From Halicephalobus mephisto (taxonomy: Eukaryota > Nematoda > Chromadorea > Rhabditida > Panagrolaimidae): a DNA stretch of 64,000 nt. The stretch is from contig SWDT01000001.1 in assembly GCA_009193035.1 (NCBI GenBank), positions 1,364,001 to 1,428,000 of the forward strand, given 5' to 3'. The translations under genes and the position numbers were made by a program. Under the pieces are notes generated by a model. That model saw nothing but the letters and a program-made list of their open reading frames with translations. It was not told where the DNA came from and did not search any database. This document shows, one piece after another, positions 12,201 through 27,200 of this stretch. Positions within the stretch are counted from its first letter, which is position 1. Each line of letters begins with the position of its first letter.

Positions 12201-15200
12201 GGATTTCTACTGGCAGGGTGGGCTCGCAGGGCTTTCCAACACCATACTTGTTTTCGGCACTGATTCTGAATTCATATTTCTTCGTTTGTTTCAGGCCTTC
12301 AACAGTCAAGTAAGTGAATCTGCTGCGAGCACATTGCTTCCATTGAGCCATTCCAGCTTCTGTCTTCTCAACGATGTATCCAGTAATCGTAGCTCCTCCA
12401 TCCAAGATTGGTGGTTTCCAGGAGAGGATAGCGGCTTCTTCCAGAATCTGCTCGATGATCGGGAAACGAGGAGCATCTGGCTTATCAGCAATAGTGACAT
12501 TAACGACTCCAGAGTCCGTCCCGACTTCGTTATGAAGTACAAGTCTGTATTCACCGGCATCGTCACGTTGAGAGTTGCTGATGACAAGAGTAGCGTTAGA
12601 ATCATCAGTAGTCATGGAGTACTTTCCTCCAGTTTCAATCTTCTCTCCATTTTTCATCCACGTCGCTGTCGCCGAAGGATATCCCTTATATGGAATCTTG
12701 AGTTCCACACTGGTTCCGTTGTTAGCTTCGAAGCCATAATGGTATTTTGGAGGAATAAATAGTCTTGGTTTAGCTGAAAATACCAATTTATTTTATAAAA
12801 TATAAAACAATAGTAGGGAATTATCTCGCTTGTCTTTGAAGCTTAATATATATCGAAAAGAACGTAGGAGAAAGGAAAAATAAAAAGGGAGAAATTGTTT
12901 ATTTTTGTCTTTAGAAAAGCAAAAGAGGCCAGGAACTTAGTAACAATTAATTATCAGATCATGATACACTTTTGACTCATGAACTATTCATTATATTTTT
13001 TACTTTCTTCTTTTGCTGATCCGAAAAATTAGGTTTTTGAATGATACGTTATTTTCATAAAGATTTCGTAAAATAATAAGTTGTAAGTGAAAATATTTTT
13101 AGTTCTGTTAAAATAAAGGTATATTAACCTACATTTCAAACTGAGTTGAGCTCGGGTAGACCTGCTTCCTTTTGGATTCGTGGCGCGGCAAGTGTATTCA
13201 TCTTCGTCTTCCAGATGCAAGTGGGAAATGATCAGGACTTGTTTTTGGACCTTGTTGAGGATTGTATATTTGGAAGTATCAACGAGTTCCTTCAATCCAC
13301 GGAACCAACGAATTTCTGGAGTTGGTTTGCCAATGACTTCACATTCGAAGGTGACGTTTCCGTTTTCTGTTCCCCATTGATCGTGAAGATGAACGACAAA
13401 TTCTGGAGGTTCACCAACACTGGATGGAACGAATTCGTAATTTTGAATAAGAGCGGGTTCGGAAGTTCCAGCATCGTTGACAGCGAAGATCCGGAATTCG
13501 TACTTCCTGCCTTCGATCATGTTTCCGATGTTGAGGGAAGTAGCTGGAGAAGGAGCCTGAGTACACTTCTGCCAGAACTCGTCTCCGACTTCTCTTCTCT
13601 CGACCATGTAGCCACGGAGACGTCCACCACCGTCTTGTTGAGGTCTGTGCCATGAGAGGACGGCGTATTCATTACCGACATCAACGACAGCAGCGTCAAT
13701 AGGAGGTGAAGGAGGATCGAAGGGCAGACGAGCGATAATCGGGTGTTCGCTAACGAGTGGAGGTCCTTGACCGTTGGCATTACAAGCGCTGACTCTGAAT
13801 TCATATTCGTGGTTCTCAAAGAGGCCACAAGCAATGAAGGAGAGTTCACGAACGGCAGAGGCCACAGTAGTCCATTCTTCTCTGGAGGTGTCTCTCTTCT
13901 CAAGGACGTAGTTGGTGATTCTAGATCCACCGTCATCGACAGGTGGTCTCCAGGAAACAGTAGCTTGAACGGGACTGATATTGTTGATAACAAGTGGTCC
14001 TTCTGGAGCTCTTGGAAGCCCGGATACGTTGATCCAGAAGCTAGTAGACGCTTCTCCACTATCGTTGGAGATCTTGTACTCGAATTTACCAGATTCGTGA
14101 CTGCGGAGTTCTGGAATTGTCAACAAGACGTGATCTTCGAAGTCAACCATTCTGATCGACGGATGATCAGGAGAAAGTTCCTAAACATCAGCTTGATTAT
14201 GAATTATCATCGGCATAACTTACCGTTCCGTTGAGAATAAGTTTGTGATTGAAGGGAGCAGAGCCAGAGAAGTAGATCTTCCTTCTGACCAGCTCTCCCT
14301 CAGGGTAGACTCCATTTTGAACTTCCCTCTCGATGACTGGAGGGGCTTGGACTTTGAGAGTCGCCGTAGCAGAATCACTTCCGAAGCAGTTGGTCAACTC
14401 ACAAGTGTAATCTCCGGCATCAATGTCCCAGACCTCTTTGATGACGAGTTTATAACTTCCTTCTCCGATTTCGACTCTGTACCGACCACAATCTGGAACT
14501 TCTCGGCCGTTCTTCAACCAACGACAGGTAGGATTAGGGCGTCCAGTAGCTTCACAAGTGAAGACAGCTCTCTTGTTGTACGGAATAGCCGTATCTGCTG
14601 GCTTGACGACGATGAATGGTTTCGATCCAGCCATTTCCTGGATTCTGATCGGACCAGATGGAAGAGAAGGAAGACCTTTGCCATGAGTGTTGATAGCAGA
14701 GACTCTGAATTCATATTCACTGAACTCTTTGAGTCTGTCGACAGTGTACTCTGGATTGATGACATTGTAGTCACTGCAGATCTCCCAGATATTGTGTCCG
14801 TGTTCTCGTTTCTCAAGGACATATCCGGTAATCTTAGATCCTCCATTGTCAGCAGGAGGCAACCAAGTAAGAGTAACATGGTTTCTGCCGATGGATTCTG
14901 CATGGAGTTGGATTGGGGGACCAGGAGGACCATACCTTGGTTTGAGTTGAACCTTGTCTGAAGGGGGGGAAGGCTTACTCCATCCTGCTGCGTTTTTGGC
15001 AATGACTCTGAACTCGTATTCCCCGAGATCACGGAGATTGGTGACCTTGAAGGAAGTTCCAGGAATCAGTTCACGGTTAGCAGTAATCCACTTGTGGGAG
15101 TGAGAATCACGGTACTGCAGGTTGTATCCGAGAATCTTTGAACCTCCATTTGAAGCTGGGGGATCCCATTCGACTTCGGCCCAGTTTCTATCCATATTTC

Positions 15201-18200
15201 TGACGACTGGCTTGTCTGGCTGACCGGGAACGGTGAACTGCCATTTAGCGGTGATGGGATCTTTGAGTTCAAGTGGATCAGAGACACCATATTGGTTCTC
15301 AGCACGGACTCGGAAACGGTAACGTTCGTTTTCATGAAGCCCTCCAACAAGGAAGTCCGTGGCTCTGATGAAGGAACTGACCTTCTCCCAGTTATCGGAA
15401 CCTCCTCTGACGTGGAGTTTCTCGATGATGTAGTTTGTAATTGGAGACCCTCCATCATCCTTTGGTTCTTTCCACGAAAGTCTGCAGGACTCAGGAGTGA
15501 TGTCGTGAGTCTCGAGAGGTCCTTCTGGAGGATCTGGACGGTTAACAACCTTGAAACGAACATCAATGGAGTCAGATCCCAGGTCGTTTTCAACTCTGAT
15601 GCTGTAGGTTCCAGAATCCGCTCTTTCGGACTTCCTGTAGGAGAGTTGAGTCAAAAAGTCACTACTCTCAATTTCAGCGCGAGGAATGGATTCACATGGG
15701 ATTCCGTTCTTTGTCCAAGTAACTTCAGGTCGAGGAATCGCAGCAAATGGAACGAGGATCTTCGCTGGTTCTCCAACCATGACAGTCAAGTCACGACCCA
15801 ACATTCCCATCGAAATGAGTGGTTTAGAAGCCTGAGAAGCAGCCAAGATGGGTCCAGAATTCTCACTGTACTCTCCCTGTCCAGCAACATTAACACCAGC
15901 AACACGGAATTCATACTGTTTGTGGGGAGTGAGTCCAGTGACTCTGAAGCGGGTATCAGGGACATTTGCGAAAGTAGCCTTCTGCCATTCTCCGGTTCCG
16001 ACTTCTTTACGTTCAACGACGTATCCAAGAATTGGAGCTCCACCATCGAAAAGAGGACGAGTCCATTGGATAGTGATGGCGTCGTCAGAGGTTTGGATTG
16101 GTTGAGGTTGGCCTGGAGGTCCTGGTGGATTGTACGGGTTCTTGGCCACAACGGACTGATCAGCATCAAGAGGTTCACCAACACCATATTGATTTTCTGC
16201 TCTGACTCTGAAGTCGTAAGCAGTACCGTTCTCGAGGTTGCGGACTCTGAAGTTGGTTCCCGTAGGCTGTCCGACCTTCTCCCACTCTCCGGTTTTTGGG
16301 TTCTTCTTTTCAACAACGTAGTTAGTGATTTCCCCACCTCCATTGTCCTTGGGTGGCAGCCAGTGGAGAGTGATGGCTTCTCCAGTGATTTCACTGAAGG
16401 TAATTGGTCCAGTTGGTTTGCCTGGGGCATCGAGGACAGTGACCTTGAGTTTTCCAGTATCTTTGCCAAATCTATTCTTAACAACAACTTTGTACGGGCC
16501 GGCATCAGTCCTCTTCGAATTGATGGTTGTGAAGGTTATCTTTCCATCTTCAACCGCAATAGAAGTTCTGTCGTCTTCGTAGATCTGAGAAGTACTGTTG
16601 AGGACATCGACGATCGGTTTCGGATTTCCTCCGCTGAACGGAATAGAGAAAGTAATAGTCTCTCCAGCACGGACGACGATATCCTTGAGACCAGATAAAT
16701 CCAGAATCGGACGACCAGGAGCTTCTTGAGTATAGATACTGTCAGATGGACGAGATGGATCTGATTCTCCAGCTTTGTTGACAGCAATAACTCGGAATTC
16801 GTACTCTTGTTTCTCTTCCAAGTTATCCACAACCATACGGGTATTTCTGACAGGCTTCCCATTATTGGCTCTGACCCAGTCATTTTCCCCAACTTTGCGT
16901 TTTTCAACAATGTATCCCTCAATTGGAGATCCTCCGTCGTGGATAGGACGCATCCAAGTGACTTCAGCTGAGTTTTTAGTAACTTGTCCAACACGAGGCT
17001 GGTCAGGAGCAGCTGGAGGCTCGATGTAAGGCTTGCAGGTAACAGGGTCACATCCATTAGAAGGAGCACCCTCTCCAGCTTCATTAACAGCACGGACTCT
17101 GAATTGATAGGTCTCATTTTCGTGCAATCCAGTGATGATTGCTTCTGTTCCACGAACAAGTCCCAGATTAGTAACTGGGGCCCAATCTCCGCCTCCTCGC
17201 TTCTCGAACCTTTCAACAACGTATCCAATAATCGGAGACCCTCCGTCATCACGAGGAGGATTCCATTTCAAAGCGACTAAGTTGCTGTCGTAACTTGTGA
17301 CTTCCGGAGTGGAAGGAGCTCCAGGGACATCGAATGGGTCCTTGGCAGTGATCGGAGCTCCCACAAGAGGTTCACTAGATCCAACCATGTTCTCGGCGAA
17401 GATTCTGAATACGTATTGTTTTCCGTTTTCGAGATTACGGACATTGTGGGTGAGTTGATTAGTAGTGCCGGCTTTCTCCCAGATAGGACTTCCGACTTCT
17501 TGGTACTCGACTCGGTACCCGGAGATCTCGACTCCACCATCATCAGTTGGTGGTTTCCACTGTACTGCAATAGATCGACGAGTAATCTTAGGGTAAGCGA
17601 GTGGACCTTCAGGTGGACCAGGTCTGTCGATGACGTTGATGAATACTCGAGCTTCAGCTTTTCCTTGGGAGTTGATGGCCTCAATTCTACATTGGGCCGT
17701 GTCAGACCTTCTGCTCTTTGACACGTAGAAGCGGGTCTTATCCTTATCTGTGGTGATTTCAGAAGTGAGTTCTTTGCCTTCCTTCGTCCATTTAATAGTC
17801 GGAGTCGGGGATCCAGAGTAAGGAACGGTGAGGTCAATGGGGTCTCCTGCACGAACACGTACTTCTTTGCCATCAATGTCGAGTTCGAAACGAGGTTCTT
17901 CAAACATAGGCTTAGCCCAAGCGACATCAGAAGGATCAGAGGGTTGTCCACGACCAGCATCATTAGCAGCGACCACTCTGTATTCGTAGGCGTGACCAGC
18001 CTGGACTCTATCATCACGGTATTTGGTTCCCTTGACTGGTTGGGTATTAACTTTGATCCAACGACCAGTCTTCTGGTCTTTCCTTTCGACATCATAGTGA
18101 TCAATGGGGTTACCTCCATCATCACGCGGAGGATCCCATTTGATGTCAATGTGATCCACATCATGGTCAGTAACCTCAGGCTTTCCTGGTTTTCCGGGAG

Positions 18201-21200
18201 TTCCAAATGGATCTTTGGCGACGACAGTACTGTCAGTCACGAGAGGATCAGATCTTCCAAGGGCATTCTCAGCAGAAACACGGAATTCGTACTCGTGGCC
18301 TTCATGAAGTTTCGGGACAGTAATAGAAGTACCGACGACGAAGTTAGAAACAGGAACCCATGTTTGATTCTTGATGTCTCGTCGTTCAACGACGTAGTTG
18401 GTGACTTCGGAACCACCATCGTCTTCTGGAGGATTCCATGAGAGAGTACAGGATTCCTTAGTGACGTTGTCAACAGCCAGGGGTCCTTTCGGTGGAGAAG
18501 GACGATCTTGAACGATAACTTCAAAGATACCTTGATCTTCTCCTACTTCATTCTTGAGGTTCAAGACGTAGTTTCCACTGTCAGATCTCTTAGCAGAAGG
18601 GAAGAAAATCGAGGTGGATCCAGGCTTTCCGGCATCAACAATGAGCTCAAGAGGGAGACTACCTACTTTCTCCATTGTCCAGTTGACTGTAGGGTCTGGA
18701 GCTCCGACATATTCGACTTCCATTGTCATCGCGAATCCGGCCTTGATCTTGAACTTCCTTGTCTGAGTGAGGATCTTCGGCTTCAAGAATCGGGCTTTGG
18801 TCATTTGAGAAGCTGATGGATCAGAGGGGTCGGATGGACCAGCTTCGTTTACAGCCGTGACTCGGAATTCGTACTCAACTCCTTTACGAAGACCGGTCAC
18901 AGACATGGAAGTTCCAGGGGTACTTCCAGCGTTCATCCAAACTGGAGATCCCTTTTCTCTCTTTTCGACAACGTAGTGTTGAATTGGAGCTCCTCCGTTG
19001 TTCGTCGGAGGCTTCCAAGCAATGTCGATTCTGTCTTCATCCCAATCAACAATTTCTGGGGCATCTGGAGCGTCAGGAACATCGAATGCATTTCTTGCAA
19101 CAGTTCCATCTTCGGTCTCCAAAGGCTTGGATTCCCCAATGAAGTTAACAGCCTTAATTCTGAAGAGATACTCTTTTCCTGGAGTGAGCTTGGTGACTCT
19201 CGCATGGCAGTCAGGAAATTGACCGACTTCTTGCCAAGTTCCTCTTGAAGTATCTAGTTTCTCAACGACGTAGTGAAGGATCTCAGCTCCTCCATTGTCA
19301 ACTGGAGGCTTCCAATCGAGTTCGCAACCCTCTTTGTGGACATTGGAGATCTTTATCGGTCCTTCAGGGGTAGCAGGAACATCAAGGACAACAACCTTGC
19401 AGGAACCAGAATCTGATCCGTATTCGTTAGAGACAGCAATATGATAAGTTCCGGTGTCTCCACGGACACTGGAGAGAATGCTGATTTCCGATGAGTAATC
19501 TTTTGGAATCAATTCAGCGTGGCTGTTTCCAGAGAAGGAAACATCATTGATCTTCCAAGCAACGGTCGGTGGAGGTTCTCCTTCGAATTCGACATTGAGA
19601 TTGATCGGTTGACCAGCACGGACTCTGATATCAGTCAATGTTCCAAGGTTCAATTTAGGGGCGAGTTTTCTCGCTTTGGCTACTTTGGGATCAGTGGGAT
19701 CAGAAGGATCTCCAGGACCAGCCTTATTGACGGCTTTGACACGGAATTGATAAGTTTCTCCAGGAGTCAGACCAGTAACCGTCGCCTTATTCTGTTTCCC
19801 AGAGACGGTTTCAGTAGGAACCCAGTTCCCGTACTTGTCGAGTTTCTCAACGATATAACTCTCAATTGGAGCTCCACCATCATTAACTGGTGGCTTCCAA
19901 GCAATTTCCATCTTGTCCTTGTCCCAATCTACAACCTCAACGTCTTGAGGCTTTCCGGGTGTATCCCATGGATTCTTAGCAACAATAGCGTGATCAGATT
20001 GAAGAGGTTTCGATTCTCCTTGCTTGTTTACAGCCTTAACACGGAACTTGTACTCATGGCCTTCCTTCAAGTGACCAACACGAAGAGTAGTGTCGGGAGA
20101 TTCCCCGCATGGTACCCATTTTCCTCCGTCTTCTTGTTTCTCAACGACGTAGTGGGTAATCGGGGACCCTCCATCGTCGTTTGGAGCGTACCACTTGAGA
20201 ACAGCACTGTCCTTCGTGACGTCTCGAGCATCAAGTGGACCTCCAGGAACTCCGGGAACATCCAAAACAACAACATTGACCTCTTCTTCATCTTTACCGT
20301 ATTCATTTGTGGCAACAATTTTGTATCGACCACTGTCTCCTCGTTCAGCACTGAGAGTCTTTAGTTTTGTGTTGTTGTCAGTAGTGTTATCGACCTTAGT
20401 ACGATCAGATGTTGTGAGTGGAGTGCCATTCAAGAACCATTGGATCTTAGGATTCGGCTCTCCTTCGACATTGACATTGAAGTCGATTGCACCTCCAGCC
20501 TTTATTTTGACGTCACTGAACATGTTTCTGTCGATCTTAGGAGGAAGACGACGAGACTTAGCCAGTAGGTTTCGACTAGGGTCAGAAGGAGCGGATTCAC
20601 CTGCTTTATTGACAGCTTTGACTCTGAATTGGTAAGTTTTCCCAGGAATCAGACCATCAACAGTTCCTTCAGTTTTATTTCCTTCGATTTTTCCGGCAGG
20701 TTCCCAATTTCCACCAACGACCTTCTTCTCGATCACGTAGCCTTCGATGGGAGCTCCTCCGTCTTCCTTTGGTGGAGTCCACTTCAAGTCAGCGTGATCC
20801 TTATCCCAATCTGTAATTTCAGGAGTTCCAGGTCTATCAGCACAATCATATGGATCTTTGGCAATAATAGGCTGAGAGCTTTCAAGCGGATCAGATTCAC
20901 CATATTTGTTGACAGCTTTGACTCGGAACTTGTATTCATGGCCTGGAGTTAAGTCGGTAACATCAAATTTAGTTCCATCGGCTTCTCCAGCCTTGACCCA
21001 ACGTCCAGTAGCTGCATCTTGCTTCTCGACGACATAATGAGAGATAGGAGCTCCTCCGTCGTCTTCTGGGGCTTTCCATTCCAGAGTACATCCATCTTTA
21101 TGGACGTCGGAGATCTTCATAGGACCTCTTGGGTCTCCAGGACGGTCGAAGACGGTGACAATCACATCAGCAGTATCTGTGCCATTGGCGTTACTGGCAA

Positions 21201-24200
21201 CAACATGGAATGTACCAGTATCCGATCTGAGAGCTCTCTTGACGATGAACTTGGTCTTGTAGTCTTCGTTCTGGATCTTCACTCTGTCATCAGTCACGAG
21301 AGGAGTTCCCTCAAAGTCCCATTTGATTTCCGGTGGAGGTTCTCCAGAAACAGGAATATCCAACTGGAAGTTCTGTCCAGCTTTGACTCTGATCTCATGA
21401 ATAGCATTTCTGTCAATTTTCGGAGGGACTAAATAAAATGATAAGTTTGTTAAGGAGATGAAACCAACTCACCATTACGTGCCTTACAGAGCACAGTATC
21501 AGAGGGATCAGATGGAGCTCCCTTTCCTGCCTTGTTCTTAGCACGAACACGGAATTCATATTCGTGTCCTTCTTTCAGATTGTCAATAGTTGTTGCAGGA
21601 TTCTCGGAGGCTGGAACAACCTTGGCTTCAGTCCAGTTAGGAGAGAACTTCTCCTTGACTTCGACGATGTATTCCTCGATGGGAGCCCCTCCATCATTAA
21701 TTGGTGGAGTCCACTTGAGATCGACATGATCTTTATCCCAGTCCACGATATCGGGTTTACCAGTCTTTCCTGGAGGATCCCATGGTTCCTTAGCGACAGT
21801 TTTGCCAACGGTTTCAAGAGGATCAGAAGTTCCTTCTTTGTTGACGGCGGAGACACGGAACTTGTATTCGTGGCCAGGGATGAGTCCTTCAACCTTTGCT
21901 TGGGTCTGGTCTCCAGAAACTTCCAGGGCAGGTACCCATTGGCCTGTGGCAGTATCAAGTTTTTCAATTTTGTAAGCGTCGATCGGGATTCCTCCGTCAT
22001 CAAGTGGAGGCTTCCAATCAAGAGTGACGTTGTCTGCGTGGACATCGGTGACATTCAAAGGACCTTCTGGAGGAGATGGCTTATCGACCACAGTGACTTT
22101 AACGGAAACTGAATCCTTTCCGTTGACGTTTTCAGCAGTAACAGTGTAAGTTCCTGAATTCTCTCTTTCTGAGGCACGGATTTGAAGCTTGGTGTGGTAG
22201 TTTTCATTTTCTAGCTTAACACGACCACCGTGACGGATTTCACTGCCTCCGGGATAGAACCATTTGATTTCAGGTTCTGGTTCTCCTTCGACGTCCGTAT
22301 CAAAAGCAATCATCTGACCTGCTTTGATCTTGATGTCATTCATAGGCTTGATTTTAGGAGCTAGGTTTCTGGGTTTGGCAATGACTGGCTTAGAAGCGTT
22401 AGAAGGATCAGATGGACCTCCTTTATTCACCGCAACGACTCGGAATTCGTATTCCTCGCCTTCAGTGAGATCAGGAACAGTGGCGTTCGTGACGTCGCCG
22501 GGAACAGTAATGGCCGGTTCCCAACGTCCATATTTGGTTCTTTTCTCGACTTGGTATTCAGTAATGGGAGCTCCTCCATCAGAGGCGGGAGGATCCCATT
22601 TGAGGTCGACGTGATCACAATCCCAGTCAGTAGGCACTGGAGTTCCTGGTTTATCTGGTCTCTCAAATGGATTTTTGGCTTGAATAGATTCTTCAGTTTC
22701 GAGAGGATCAGATTTCCCTTCAGAATTAACTGCTTTCACTCTGAATTTGTAATATTGTCCCTTTTGAAGTCCGTCGGCAACAAAATTAGTGTCAGCGGTC
22801 TTTCCGACGGTTATCCAAGTGCCATCTCTTGGATCTTGACGTTCAATTTCGTAACACTCAATGGGCTCACCTCCATCGTCTTCTGGGGGTTGCCAGTTGA
22901 GGGTCATTTTGTCAGCAAAGACATCGGTGACCTCAAGAGGACCTTTAGGCTTGGATGGACGGCCTTTGACTTTAATTTGAATAGTTACAGAATCCGTACC
23001 GTTTTCATTAGTGGCCGTGATTGTGTAAGAACCAGTTTGTTTTCTTGTAGCCTTAGGCATGGAGAATTTACTCAAGTAATCGACGTCATTAATTTCAACA
23101 TCACCAACCGGTCCTCCATTGAATGTCCAAGTGACTTTCGGCGGAGGCTCTCCATCGATATTGACGTTGAATTTGATTTGTCCTCCAACTTTGACCACGG
23201 TGTCCTCCAAATCCTCACGATGAATATGGGGAGCGAGATTTCTAGGTTTGGCCACGACTGAAGCAGAAGGATCAGATGGTTCTCCTTTGCCTCCTTTGTT
23301 CTTCGCCATGATTCTGAACTGATAAGTTTCTCCTGGATGAAGATTACCAACAGTGGCCTTAGTTTCACTGACAGGGACAGTAAGGGCTTCAACCCAACGA
23401 CCATTGGTGTCATCTCGCTTCTCGATAATGTATTCTTCGATGGGAGCTCCTCCATCGGTTGCTGGAGGCTTCCATTCAAGATCGACGTGATCTTTATCCC
23501 AATCAACGACATCTGGTTTGTCCATTTTCCCTGGAACATCATATGGGTTCTTCGCAAGAGTAGTAGTTTCCGTTGTCAATGGCTCAGATTCGCCTTCCTT
23601 ATTGACAGCTCTGACACGGAACTGGTATTCATGGCCAGGTTGGAGGTTTTTAACTTCTGCAGTAGTTCCTTCAGATCGTCCACAAGGAACCCATCTGCCA
23701 GTGGAAACATCGAGTTTCTCGATTTCGTAATAATCGATAGGCATCCCCCCATCATCTTCTGGAGGCTTCCAGTCAAGAGTACAATGGTCTTCATAGACAT
23801 CAGTGACATTTAAAGGACCCATTGGAGCAGAAGGCTTGCTGAGGACAATGACCTCGACATGATGGGAATCTGTACCAGAATCGTTAGTTGCTGTCAGATT
23901 GTACTTCCCAGCATGGGCTCTGGTAGCTCCACGGAGAGAAAAGTGAGTCATGTAATCCTCATCAGTGATCTTAATCTTGGGGTCGTTGATGGGTTTGTCT
24001 CCAAACGTCCATTCTTTCTTCGGCGGAGGCTCACCAGTGACTGGGACGTGAAATTCGACATTTTGTCCAATTTTAACAGTAATGGTTTTCATGGATTCAC
24101 GATCGATCTTTGGACGAAGATGACGAGGCTTAGCGATCATCTTCCTGCTAGGATCCGAAGGAGCACCAGGACCAGCTTTATTGACAGCTTTAACTCTGAA

Positions 24201-27200
24201 TTGGTATTCTTCCCCTTCCTTGAGGCCATGGACAGTTCCCTCACACTCAGGACCGACTTTGGCGCATTCTTTCCAGTCTCGATCGTGTTTGCTCTTCTTC
24301 TCGATAACATATCCTTCAATGGGAGCTCCACCATCTGAAGCTGGAGGATCCCACTTCAAATCAGCACTGTTTTCGTTCCAATCAACGATATCAGGTGTAC
24401 CAGGAGCGTCTGGTTCCTTGTATGGATTCTTAGCAAGGACAGAATTTTCCGTAACAAGAGGGTCAGATTGACCTTCTTTGTTGACAGCCTTCACTCTGAA
24501 TTGATAACTCTGTCCTTTCTTCAGACCCTTGATGGAAGCGTTACAGTCCTTGACCTTGGCACATGGGACCCATCGGCCGGTATCAGTGTCAAGTTTTTCA
24601 ACTTCATAGTACTCGATGGGTTCTCCCCCATCATCTTCTGGAGGCTTCCAATTGAGATCACAACTGTCTTCGAAGACGTTGGAAACTTCTAATGGTCCCT
24701 TTGGCTTCGTAGGTTTGGACAAGACAGTCAAGTTTGCTTCTGCTTTGTCTTCTCCAGTAGAGTTCTTGACTGTCAACGAATAAGGTCCTCGATCAGCACG
24801 AACTGCTGAGGGAATACATAGAATTGTGTGGTCATTCTTCTTAATCTCAATCTGAAGAGCAGCAGTCATTTCTAGTTTCTTCTGATTCTTGAACCATGCG
24901 ACTTCAGGGGCTGGTTCACCACCATACTTGACGTTCCATCGAGCAGTTTGACCAGCTTTGACGGTGATATTCTTGAGAGCTTCATGATCGAGCCAAGCAG
25001 GAACAAACTTCGGTTTACAAAGAGTTTTTTCACAAGGCTCACTTGGAGCTCCAGGACCAGCTTTGTTCTTAGCCTTCACTCTGAATTGGTATTCCTGGCC
25101 CTCCTTGAGTCCCTTGACAGTCGCGTTCGGAGCTAGAAATTGATTAAACTATATGAAGTGAAAATAATACAACTCACTTTTCGAAGTAGCCACCTGGACC
25201 CACTCCTTTGTATGAGGATCCTTCATTTCAATAAGGTATTCCTCAATAGGAGCTCCTCCATCTTTCATAGGTGGATCCCATTCGAGAGAAATATGGTCAG
25301 CATCGACATCAGTGACAACCGGACGACCGGGTTTTCCGGGTTCATCGAAGGGATCTTTGATGGTGACATACTGGTCGTTCAGCAAAGGATCTGATTCTCC
25401 TTCCTTGTTGACAGCCTTGACTCTGAATTTGTAGTTTCCTTTGTTCTTGAGTCCTTTGACCTTCAGCTGTGTCGTGTTACCGTCGACCTTGCCTACTTCG
25501 ACGAATTTACCTTTTTCATCTTGATCTTGGGCTTCGATAATGTAGTCTGTAATAGGTTCTCCTCCGTCGTCTTCTGGAGGCTGCCAATCAAGAGTACATC
25601 CATTGGCGCAGATGTTGCTGATTTCAAGAGGACCTTTCGGAGGAGACGGCCTTCCAACGACAGTAACTTTAGCAGTAGAGTCACAACTACCGCTGGGATT
25701 CTTCAAAGTGATGGTGAACATTCCAGAATCTCCTCTTACAGCATTTTCGATCTGAAATAACTCGAGTTCATATATCAATTATTTGTTTTATGAATATTTA
25801 CCTTCAGAATAGTCTTCTTACGCTCCGTGCTCATCTTCACACGAGATCCCTTCAAGGGTTTTCCATTGACAGTCCAAGTAACGGTCGGCAATGGCTCTCC
25901 AGCGATGGGCACTTCGTATTTAATAGTCTCTCCGACTTTAAGACGGAGATCTTTGATTCCTCCTTGAGTGAATTGAGGGGCTTCTGGCTTCGCCTTAACT
26001 TTGAAAGCTTTTCCGTGATCACATGGATCACCAGGACCGGCTTTGTTGACCGCACGAACTCTGTAGTAATATTCTTTATCTTCGACAACCTTATCGTCGA
26101 CAATAGAATGAGTTTCAGCTCCAGTTGATGGTACTTCTCCAACAGTGTTCCAGTCTTTCTCAGATTTTTCTCGTCTTTCGACAATATATTTCTCAATTGG
26201 GGCTCCACCATCATCTTCTGGAGCTTTCCATTGGAGAGTTAAGCTATCCTTGCTGATATCGGAAGCTTCCATGTTACGTGGTTTACCAGGGACAGCTGAA
26301 TAATAATCGATTAAAATTTTATATCCTTATTGAATAAACTTACTGTAAGGATTCTTGGCAAGAATAGTTTCACCAGTAAGGGGGTCAGAGATACCGACAT
26401 CGTTGAAAGCTTTGACTCTGAATTTGTATTCTCCGTGTTCCTTCAAATCCTTCACCCAAAAGTCGGTTCCTTTGGTCTCGCCGATCTTGACCCAATTACC
26501 ACTGCGACCCTCTTGCATCTCGACGATGTAGCCTCTTGTTGGGCAAGCTTCACTGGCTTCAGCAGGTTTCCATTGAAGTTGGCAGTTCTCAGCTGTGACA
26601 TTCTTGGTCTCCAGTGGGCCTTTGGGAGGTTTCGGCTTGTCCCGGACGAACAACTCGAATGGAGCCAATGCACTTCCTCCAGAATTCTGCAGCTCTAGGG
26701 ACCATTTTCCCGTGTCTGCCAATTTAGGGTCTTTGAAAATAACTTCAGCCTTATCGTCGGTAACAATAACCTCGACCAGATCTTTCATCTTCTCCAAGTC
26801 AACAGGCTTACCGTTCCTCAAAAGGATGGGTTTGGGATTTCCTCTCTTCGTCCCCTTGACCGAGTAAGGTACAGTAATCTTCTTTTGTTTCCCAGCATCA
26901 CATTCGATCTTCTTGGCCTTCCAGTCGATTACGGGTTTCCTTTCTGCCTCCAAAACTTTGACGTAACAGGATCCACGAAGTCCGTTGACATCGATTTCAT
27001 ACGTGTCAGCTTCGTTCATTTCCATCTTCGAGATCTTCATCCAGTGAACGCCAGCTCGAGATTGGGTTTCGAATTTACCTCCAGGCATGGAAGTAATCAG
27101 TTTACCATTCTTGAACCAGACACCGGGTGTCTTTGTGTCCTTAGTCTCACATCGGAGTTCAGCATCATCTCTCTCAATAACTTCCATGTCCTTCAGCTTG

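Noticed and set aside
15292..16698. 468-codon plus-strand open frame, and many others opposite unc-22
   Set aside because: They mirror the FN3/Ig coding repeat on the minus strand, contain low-complexity Ser/Phe-rich sequence and have no splice logic or domain. They are antisense shadows.
21473..25132. Tandem DNA repeats that might suggest a satellite or CRISPR-like array
   Set aside because: The period is about 300 codons in FN3-FN3-Ig order and similarity is at protein level; explained by twitchin domains.
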